Origin: Calditerrivibrio nitroreducens DSM 19672
GTDB taxonomy: Bacteria; Chrysiogenota; Deferribacteres; Deferribacterales; Calditerrivibrionaceae
Assembly (NCBI RefSeq): GCF_000183405.1
Contig: NC_014758.1
Location: forward strand, 2,007,501-2,071,500
Reading direction: 5' to 3'
Length of the DNA: 64,000 nucleotides
The notes under the pieces are model-generated. The model was not told where the DNA came from and ran no database searches. It saw only the letters and a program-made list of their open reading frames with translations. The position numbers and the translations under genes are program-made. Within the stretch, counting starts at the first letter, position 1. The number at the start of each line of letters is the position of its first letter. Shown in pieces: positions 56,636 to 64,000 of the stretch.

Positions 56636-58267
56636 ATGAGTTTACACCCTTTAGCCGGAAAACCAGCCCCTAAAGATATTCTAACAAACATACCAAACCT
56701 TGTTTCCTATTATTATATAAATGAACCGGATTTAGAAAACCCAGTGAATAAAGTGGTATTTGGCACTTCTGGCCACAGAGGGACATCCCTAAACGGTAGT
56801 TTCAACGAAGATCATATAGCCGCCATCACTCAGGCCATCTGCAACTATAGAAAGTTAAAAGGGATAAAAGGACCTCTTTTTATTGGAAAAGACACCCATG
56901 CTCTGTCGGAGCCTGCATTCATTACCGCCATTGAAGTTTTGGTCGGCAACGGTATCACAGTGATGGTATCAGAGGGCACCCCATGGACTCCAACACCTGC
57001 AGTATCCTATGCAATATTAAAATTCAACAGAAACAATAAAGTATTGGCTGATGGGATAGTCATCACCCCATCCCATAATCCCCCCGAAGATGGTGGTTTT
57101 AAATACAATCCCCCTTCTGGAGGACCAGCCGATACCGATGTAACCTCCTGGCTTGAAAAAGAGGCAAATAGGATCATGGAAAAGGATCTTAATGATATAA
57201 AATGGGAGCACTTTGCTCATGCAATAAAGAGTTCACAGATAAAAAGATATAATTTTATGAAAGAATACGTTGATGATCTCATCTACGTGTTAAATATCGA
57301 GAAAATATCATCTTCCGGGATGAAAATTGCAGCAGATTCTCTTGGAGGATCTGGGCTTGATTATTATGGCTATATCGCAGAAAAATATAAACTTAATATC
57401 GATCTGTACAACAACTTTTATGATCCAACCTTTAGCTTCATGACTGTTGATAAAGATGGAAAAATAAGGATGGACTGCTCCTCACCATATGCAATGGCTG
57501 GGCTTATAAAGTTGAAGGATAATTACGACATAGCCTTTGGTAGCGATCCGGATTTTGATCGGCATGGGATAGTTACAAAAACTGGTGGACTGATGAATCC
57601 AAATCATTACCTTTCCGTGGCCGCCTGGTATCTTTTCAACACGAGAGTAGATTGGAATAAAGATGCCGCAATAGGTAAGACACTCGTAAGTAGTGCCATG
57701 ATAGATAAAGTGGCTTCAATCATTAATAGAAAAGTCTATGAAGTACCGGTCGGTTTCAAATGGTTCGTGAATGGCTTGTTAAGATGCACTCTTGGTTTTG
57801 GTGGTGAGGAAAGTGCTGGTGGATCTTTTTTAAGAAAAGATGGACTGCCCTGGAGTACCGACAAAGATGGCATAATCATGAGTCTTCTATCAGCAGAGAT
57901 TCTTGTAGAAACCGGTAAAGACCCTTACGAACACTACAGATCTTTCGAAGATCGTTTCGGTAAAGCATACTATACGAGACTTGATATCCCATCTACCCCT
58001 GAAGAAAAAGAGAAGATAAAGAAACTCTCAAAAGATCTTTTTAAATCTGATGAAATAGCTGGGGATAAAATTTTGGCGGTATTAAACAAAGCACCCGGCA
58101 ATGATGCCTCCATCGGTGGTGTAAAGGTAGTAACGGAAAATGGCTGGTTTGCAGCTCGCCCATCAGGAACAGAGCAGATTTATAAAATATACGCAGAAAG
58201 CTTTAAAGATGAAGAGCATTTAAATCAATTGATCGAAGAAGCAAAGTTGTTAATAAAGAATCTATAA
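56636..58267 (+). CDS. pgm: Phosphoglucomutase (alpha-D-glucose phosphate-specific)
   Basis: A 543-residue alpha-D-phosphohexomutase of the bacterial Pgm type. GTSGHRGTSLNGSFNEDHI near residue 43, ITPSHNPPEDGGFKYNPPSG with the phosphoserine, the metal loop GSDPDFDRHG, the sugar loop GGEESAGGSFLR and the phosphate loop ARPSGTEQIYKIY are complete. It interconverts glucose 1- and 6-phosphate for glycan and sugar-nucleotide synthesis. AAGGAG lies 8 bases upstream. Confidence 0.96.
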   Translation: MSLHPLAGKPAPKDILTNIPNLVSYYYINEPDLENPVNKVVFGTSGHRGTSLNGSFNEDHIAAITQAICNYRKLKGIKGPLFIGKDTHALSEPAFITAIEVLVGNGITVMVSEGTPWTPTPAVSYAILKFNRNNKVLADGIVITPSHNPPEDGGFKYNPPSGGPADTDVTSWLEKEANRIMEKDLNDIKWEHFAHAIKSSQIKRYNFMKEYVDDLIYVLNIEKISSSGMKIAADSLGGSGLDYYGYIAEKYKLNIDLYNNFYDPTFSFMTVDKDGKIRMDCSSPYAMAGLIKLKDNYDIAFGSDPDFDRHGIVTKTGGLMNPNHYLSVAAWYLFNTRVDWNKDAAIGKTLVSSAMIDKVASIINRKVYEVPVGFKWFVNGLLRCTLGFGGEESAGGSFLRKDGLPWSTDKDGIIMSLLSAEILVETGKDPYEHYRSFEDRFGKAYYTRLDIPSTPEEKEKIKKLSKDLFKSDEIAGDKILAVLNKAPGNDASIGGVKVVTENGWFAARPSGTEQIYKIYAESFKDEEHLNQLIEEAKLLIKNL

Positions 58268-58276
58268 TAAGGAGAG

Positions 58277-58966
58277 ATGGTGAAGAATAATTTTTATAAA
58301 ATCCTTTCAGAATACTACGATGAGATTTTCCCCTTTGAAGAAGATACCTATAATTTTTTAAAATCATTCACAAACAAATCAGATAAAGTCTTAGACATAG
58401 GATCCGCCACCGGAAGCTACGTAAAAAGATTCAACAACGACGGTATACAAGCTTACGGCATTGAAAACTCTCTAGATTTCAATAAATATTACAATTTGAT
58501 TATTTCAGACATGCACCATCTACCTTTCCGTCCGGAAAGCTTCGATTTTATTTTCTCCATAGGGAATACCCTTGCCCATGCAAAATCAAGGTCAGATTTT
58601 GCAAATATAATAGATTATGTAATGAAACTATTAAAACCTAAGGGGAAATTTTTATTTCAGATTTTAAACTATGACAGGATCTTAGACAATAACATAAATC
58701 GGCTACCTGATATCAAAACGGATAATGTAACCTTTGAAAGGTACTACTCATATGAAAATCCCTCCAAAATAGAGTTCATAGGTGTAATAAAAAATGGAAC
58801 TCAGACTTTTGAATCGAAAACCACACTCATCCCCATAACATTTGAAGAAGTTAAATGGGTAGCCGGAAAAGTTAAAACAAACTTTGCTCAGTTTTTTGGG
58901 GACTTCAAAGGGAAAAAATATTTTAAACCAGACAGTTTCATGCTCATTGCTGTTTTTAATAAATAA
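58277..58966 (+). CDS. Class I SAM-dependent methyltransferase
   Basis: A 229-residue protein with KVLDIGSATGSYVKRF (SAM motif I), AYGIENSLDF and FDFIFSIGNTLAH. AAGGAGAG precedes the ATG, and it closes the plus-strand operon from MATE to pgm. The N-terminus YKILSEYYDEIFPFEE is common to small-molecule methyltransferases. The substrate is unknown. Confidence 0.82.
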   Translation: MVKNNFYKILSEYYDEIFPFEEDTYNFLKSFTNKSDKVLDIGSATGSYVKRFNNDGIQAYGIENSLDFNKYYNLIISDMHHLPFRPESFDFIFSIGNTLAHAKSRSDFANIIDYVMKLLKPKGKFLFQILNYDRILDNNINRLPDIKTDNVTFERYYSYENPSKIEFIGVIKNGTQTFESKTTLIPITFEEVKWVAGKVKTNFAQFFGDFKGKKYFKPDSFMLIAVFNK

Positions 58967-59107
58967 GCCTAATATTATAAGGTATACTAAATTCATCTAA
59001 CACTGCATTTTAATAAATATATCACTAAATCTTCCTAATAAATTCAAATAATTATGGGTTATACCTTTTATTTTTAAGAAAATATTTCAGTCTAACTAAA
59101 CTTTCTA

Positions 59108-59136
59108 TTGACACCATTTAAAAATTAACATAAAGT
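59108..59136 (+). promoter_or_regulatory. Probable promoter of the glutamate dehydrogenase gene
   Basis: TTGACA (59108-59113) and TAAAGT (59131-59136) are exactly 17 bases apart, 67 bases before the ATG. A TATAAT at about 59170 is closer but has no -35. The rest of the 58967-59202 gap is AT-rich with no gene. Confidence 0.5.
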
Positions 59137-59202
59137 ACCCTTCAAAGTATATTAAATTAGCCACAAAGTATATAATTAATATAAAAAACAAGGAGATGCA
59201 AG

Positions 59203-60536
<1,334 letters not shown>

Positions 60537-60550
60537 ATATATATATATTC

Positions 60551-60584
60551 AAAAAGACGGAAGGTTAATCCTTCTGCCTTTTTT
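60551..60584 (+). terminator. Terminator after gdhA
   Basis: AAAAAGACGGAAGG pairs with CCTTCTGCCTTTTT (two imperfect positions) around a TTAAT loop and ends in a T run. Confidence 0.75.
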
Positions 60585-60598
60585 ATTATACCAAAACT

Positions 60599-60799
60599 TT
60601 ATTTTTTCCCACTTATCTTTGCTAAGTAGATCTTTTGTTCAGACTCAGAAATCTCTTCTTTTATTTTATCTATTACAGTCGCAAAAGATTGATCTTTTTT
60701 TAGGATAATATCCTTTGGGGCACCGTTGCCATCTCTATATGACTCTACAACTTGCAGGTAAATATATTCTTTGGAGAAAGTTTTTGCAAATACATGCTA
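60599..60799 (-). pseudogene. Transposase N-terminal scrap, IS1634-like
   Basis: A minus-strand frame reads FSKEYIYLQVVESYRDGNG and then ILKKDQSFATVIDKIKEE to TAA. The YLQVVESYR-dG pattern is that of the N-terminus of IS1634/IS4-type transposases. There is no start codon in frame with a ribosome site and nothing behind it. The bases from 60800 to 60852 hold nothing recognisable. Confidence 0.4.
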
Positions 60800-60852
60800 T
60801 AAACTTAAGCAAAGAAAACTAACTGAGAAAATTTTCTACCATAAATAATCAC

Positions 60853-60882
60853 ACCTGACACCTGCCATTTTTGGTGTCAGGT
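60853..60882 (-). terminator. Hairpin downstream of the flavin oxidoreductase gene
   Basis: A perfect 10-bp stem ACCTGACACC/GGTGTCAGGT with a 10-base loop, 15 bases past the stop of the minus-strand gene. No clear U tract follows, so termination is only probable. Confidence 0.5.
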
Positions 60883-60896
60883 ATATTTAAAAATAG

Positions 60897-62813
60897 TTAT
60901 ACATTTAATGCTGCTTCATAACCTTCTTTTGTAGCAGCATAAATATCTTTTGGCTCATTAGCATCACCTATAACTAAAACCTTTTTACCTGACATTTCGA
61001 TTGCATCTTTTAACTCTGAAACTGGCTTCATCCCTGATGCAATAATTACTGTATCAAATTTATCAAAACTGATTTCATCTGCTTTGTTTTCAGTTGGATT
61101 ATTGATAAAACCATATACCTTATCTTCGGTAAATTTAGTAATTGTTGTATTAGGCATAATTTTAAGATTTGTTTTATTAGCAAGCCTTTTCATCATTAAA
61201 TTTTTAGTTATCATTTCCATGTCATTTGCAATAGTATCTGTCCTTTTTGTAATGACTATTTCATATCCTTTATTAGCCAATAATTCAGCTGCCTCAATAC
61301 CAGTCATTCCCGCACCTATGATAAGTATTCGATTACCTTTTACTTTTTTTTCGTTCTTAAAAAACTCAATGCTGGTAATCACATATTGTGTATCAAGCCC
61401 TTCAATATCAGGGATATTTTGCTTCGAACCTGTAGCAACTATAAAAGAATCGAAATCACCCAAATCTGATTTATCAAACTCCTTATTTAGCCTAATATCA
61501 TTTACATATTTCATACATTTTTTAATCATACTATTTAATGGTCTATTCATTTTATCCTTAGCAGGAGCAAGCGGTGCGAGTAAAAATTGTCCACCTAATT
61601 TTCCATCTCGTTCAAAAAGTGTCGGGTAGTGCCCTAACTTAGTTAAAGTTATAGCTGCTGACATACCAGCAGGACCTCCACCGATGACTGCCACTTTTTT
61701 AGCTCTTTCAACAGGTTTTAACTCTGGCTTATCAAGCTCAGGATTTACAATACAACCAAGCCCTATCCCATTTTTTACATTTGCCAAACATCCTTGCAGG
61801 CAATAACCACAATAAATTATATCTTCATAGCTATCATTTAAGATTTTATTAACCAAATCAGGATCCGCTACCATAGGTCTACCAAATGCTATAAAATCAG
61901 CCAAATTTTCCTGTTCAAATTGTTTTATTTTATCAATATCTGCCATTCTACCTGCTACGATCAAAGGGATATCTGTCATTTTTCTTATAGCCCTCACAGC
62001 TTCTAATTGCATTTTTTCAGGTAAGGCCATGTGACTGTAATACCATGGCGGTGTATCACAAGCATTGCCCAAGCCACAATGTACTAAATCAACACCATAC
62101 TCTTTTGCCAAATCTAAAATTATAGAGTTTAACCTGATGGTATCCTCTCCTTCAACAAATTCATTTGCTGATATCCTGATGGAAATCAAAAATTTATCCT
62201 TAAACTTAGATACTATCTCTAATACTTTTTTTAGGAATAAGGACCTATCTTTACCATATTCATCATTTCTTTTATTTATTCTCTCAGACAAAAACTGGCT
62301 AATAAGATATCCATGTCCACACTGCACTTCTACTGCATCAAAGCCTGCTTTTACAGCCTTATTTAGTGCACTTTCATAGGCACTTAATATTTCATCAATT
62401 TCACTCACAGATAGCTCTTCAGCCTTTGCCCCGGAAGCTGGACACTCACATTTCGATGGAGCTTTAACAATACCACCGGTAGCTTTAGGGTTAGCAGCTC
62501 TACCCGCATGGTTGATATTAAGACAAGCCATACAGTTATTTTTATGTAAAACATTGACTATCTTCTTTAATTGCTCAGCACTGTCTTCGTTATGAATAGA
62601 TAGCTGTTTGGGATGCTCTTTGCCATTAGAGGTTACTGCAACAGGCTCAAGAATAATCATACTTGCTCCACCCTTTGAAACATTATTGTAATATGTAAGG
62701 TGCCTATCGTTGACTTCACCATTTGGTGAACCATAACCTGTTTTTACCGGAGCCATTATGAATCTGTTTTTGAATTCTACATCTCTGATTTTGATTGAAT
62801 TTTTGTAAATCAT
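60897..62813 (-). CDS. NADH:flavin oxidoreductase/2,4-dienoyl-CoA reductase-like enzyme
   Basis: A 638-residue protein of the FadH/trimethylamine dehydrogenase class. Residues 1-330 are an old-yellow-enzyme FMN barrel (NRFIMAPVKTGYGSP, NINHAGRAANP, VEVQCGHGYLISQFLSE). CGYCLQGCLANVKNGIGLGC binds a 4Fe-4S cluster. The C-terminal half has the FAD site VAVIGGGPAGMSAAITL and the NAD(P)H site ILIIGAGMTGIEAAELL. It would reduce enones or enoate-type substrates; the exact one is unknown. I use the ATG at 62813 after GGGGG; a TTG at 62828 is in frame. Confidence 0.88.
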   Translation of the reverse strand: MIYKNSIKIRDVEFKNRFIMAPVKTGYGSPNGEVNDRHLTYYNNVSKGGASMIILEPVAVTSNGKEHPKQLSIHNEDSAEQLKKIVNVLHKNNCMACLNINHAGRAANPKATGGIVKAPSKCECPASGAKAEELSVSEIDEILSAYESALNKAVKAGFDAVEVQCGHGYLISQFLSERINKRNDEYGKDRSLFLKKVLEIVSKFKDKFLISIRISANEFVEGEDTIRLNSIILDLAKEYGVDLVHCGLGNACDTPPWYYSHMALPEKMQLEAVRAIRKMTDIPLIVAGRMADIDKIKQFEQENLADFIAFGRPMVADPDLVNKILNDSYEDIIYCGYCLQGCLANVKNGIGLGCIVNPELDKPELKPVERAKKVAVIGGGPAGMSAAITLTKLGHYPTLFERDGKLGGQFLLAPLAPAKDKMNRPLNSMIKKCMKYVNDIRLNKEFDKSDLGDFDSFIVATGSKQNIPDIEGLDTQYVITSIEFFKNEKKVKGNRILIIGAGMTGIEAAELLANKGYEIVITKRTDTIANDMEMITKNLMMKRLANKTNLKIMPNTTITKFTEDKVYGFINNPTENKADEISFDKFDTVIIASGMKPVSELKDAIEMSGKKVLVIGDANEPKDIYAATKEGYEAALNV

Positions 62814-62927
62814 AGAATACCCCCACAACTTATAAGTTTTTTATTACACCATACCGCTGAGTGTTATTGACTTATTTCAGCATATATACTTAATTTATAA
62901 GTCTTATTAGAAGTGTCAACAAAAAAT

Positions 62928-63079
62928 GTATTATCAACTTAATTGTGTCAACCATCCCCCTTGAACTCTTTTTATCCATAGGGGGCTTCTTATGAATCGT
63001 TTTTATCTCACATGTTTGTGGATAAAGAATACAAACCCACAAGAAGCAATTTCAATGACACAATTAATTTAACACTACT
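62928..63079. mobile_element. IS256-derived MITE, about 150 bp
   Basis: Both ends match the IS256 element at 37371-38623: AACTTAATTGTGTCAACCATC on the left, followed by CCCTTGAA, and CAATTTCAATGACACAATTA with ACACTAC on the right. Only about 70 bases lie between. It is a non-autonomous deletion derivative that the intact transposase could mobilise. The rest of the 62814-63187 gap shows no gene. Confidence 0.75.
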
Positions 63080-63187
63080 GATTTTTTATAAGGTTAAAGA
63101 ACTCAATACAAACTAATGGAGTGGGATATTTTTTTGGGAAACCTCAATCAAAAAAATCTGATCATATAATTTAATATTCTATTCCCA

Positions 63188-64000
63188 TTAATCAACCCTC
63201 AGCACCGCTCCAAAAAAACCATCCATACCATAATATTTCGTGTAGGTCTTAAAGTAGCTTTTTAGATTTAATTTTTCCACAATATTAGCATCTAAAATAT
63301 CACAAACCTCCACAAGACGTAAATTACGATACTCATTCAATATATACTCGATATTCTCTTCATTCTCTTTTCTAAGAAAGCTACAGGTAAAGTAAATAAT
63401 AACACCACCCTTTCTCACAAAATTAATCGCTTTATTAAGCAGCATCCTCTGGGTCTTTACCAGTTCCAACAACCTATCTTTGTCCATCCTTAACAAATTA
63501 TCCACATCCCGCCTAATTACCCCACTACCCGAACAAGGGGCATCGATGAGCACTTTGTCATAGTAGTGTAAGGACGGTTTTTCTACAATTTTCACCTTCA
63601 ATCCTAAAATCTTTGCCCTTTTTTGTAGTACGGCAAGTCTACTCTTTGATATATCGTAAGAGTGTAGATCAAGGGTATTAAATGAACATGACTGCAGCAG
63701 AATCGACTTACCACCAGTACCTGCACAAAGATCTAAAATCTTTTCATTCGGTTTTGGGGCAACCAAATTGAATACAAGCTGGCTAGCTTCATCCTGTATC
63801 TCAAAAAAACCTTTTTTAAATTCTTGAAGCTGTCTAACATTTATATTACTGTTTAGCTTAATACCAAACGGCGAAATCTCCGTTTTTATCGGCTTAAAAT
63901 CATTAAGAAAAGATAACAATCTGTCTCTCGTCATCTTCATAGGGTTTACCCTCAAGGTAAGTGGCCCACGTGATAACAGAAATTTGTAGTCGTTTAGATC
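63188..64000 (-). CDS. RsmB/NOL1-type rRNA (cytosine-C5) methyltransferase, 5' end outside the window
   Basis: The frame is open to the right edge. From there it reads FLLSRGPLTLRVNPMKMTR, then FEIQDEASQLVFNLVAP, the SAM motif DLCAGTGGKSILL, the catalytic DAPCSGSGVIRRD and the second conserved cysteine in YFTCSFLRKENEENI. These are the NOL1/NOP2/sun family features for m5C formation in 16S rRNA. Whether an N-terminal NusB-like domain (true RsmB) is present cannot be seen. Confidence 0.88.
   Translation of the reverse strand, partial: DLNDYKFLLSRGPLTLRVNPMKMTRDRLLSFLNDFKPIKTEISPFGIKLNSNINVRQLQEFKKGFFEIQDEASQLVFNLVAPKPNEKILDLCAGTGGKSILLQSCSFNTLDLHSYDISKSRLAVLQKRAKILGLKVKIVEKPSLHYYDKVLIDAPCSGSGVIRRDVDNLLRMDKDRLLELVKTQRMLLNKAINFVRKGGVIIYFTCSFLRKENEENIEYILNEYRNLRLVEVCDILDANIVEKLNLKSYFKTYTKYYGMDGFFGAVLRVD

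Overview
The window looks like the chromosome of a low-GC, probably thermophilic, anaerobic or microaerophilic Gram-negative bacterium. Two-subunit 2-oxoacid:ferredoxin oxidoreductase, superoxide reductase, a glutamate-route haem operon, O-antigen genes and the general gene style would suit the Deferribacterota (Calditerrivibrio or Deferribacter-like). That placement is inference from gene content; no rRNA or tRNA gene is present to confirm it.

Layout. (1) 1-9.0 kb is housekeeping: a tight minus-strand operon hisB-hisH-hisA-pgpA-cinA-thpR-flavoprotein, then plus-strand genes for a protoglobin fused to a PsiE-like membrane domain, SecA, peptide deformylase and a superoxide reductase. (2) 9.0-24.25 kb is an accessory island built as a giant inverted duplication. 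Two nearly identical arms of about 5.75 kb face each other across a 2.25-kb core. Each arm carries an IS/MITE remnant, two bacterial dynamin-like GTPase genes and a gene for an Fe-S, helix-hairpin-helix-like protein. Both arms end internally in the same deletion derivative of an IS4-family element. The GTPase genes share the same in-frame stops in both arms and also carry private frameshifts, and the right arm has a further IS4 insertion with a 9-bp target duplication. The core holds an MFS transporter and remnants of ChrB, phosphate-permease and helicase genes. (3) 24.6-43.95 kb begins with a DUF1703-type AAA-ATPase/nuclease gene and continues as an O-antigen cluster: gmd, fcl, a sugar N-formyltransferase, a perosamine-synthase-like aminotransferase, a methyltransferase, wzx, several glycosyltransferases, wzy, an acetyltransferase and a WecA-like initiating transferase. 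An IS256-family insertion (8-bp target duplication) splits wzy, and the WecA-like gene has a premature in-frame stop just before an IS1595-family element. (4) 44.9-49.3 kb has decayed IS/gene fragments, then the minus-strand haem operon ccsA/hemX-hemA-hemC-hemD plus a 33-residue CGCG membrane peptide. (5) 49.3-59.0 kb is a plus-strand run: MATE transporter, DUF2156 protein, korA-korB, a RecA-like/PEP-synthase-like protein, phosphoglucomutase and a methyltransferase. (6) 59.0-64.0 kb holds a glutamate dehydrogenase gene with one nonsense codon and one frameshift, a transposase scrap, an old-yellow-enzyme/dienoyl-CoA-reductase-like flavoprotein, an IS256-derived MITE and the 3' part of an RsmB-like rRNA methyltransferase.

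Functionally, Gmd would supply GDP-4-keto-6-deoxymannose; Fcl leads to GDP-fucose and the aminotransferase plus formyltransferase to an N-formylperosamine-type sugar. The repeat unit would be started by the WecA-like enzyme, extended by the glycosyltransferases, flipped by Wzx and polymerised by Wzy. With wzy cut and wecA shortened, this strain's O-chain may be altered. Many lesions, including nearly all differences between the two arms that break a frame, lie in homopolymer runs, so sequencing error must be excluded before decay is accepted.
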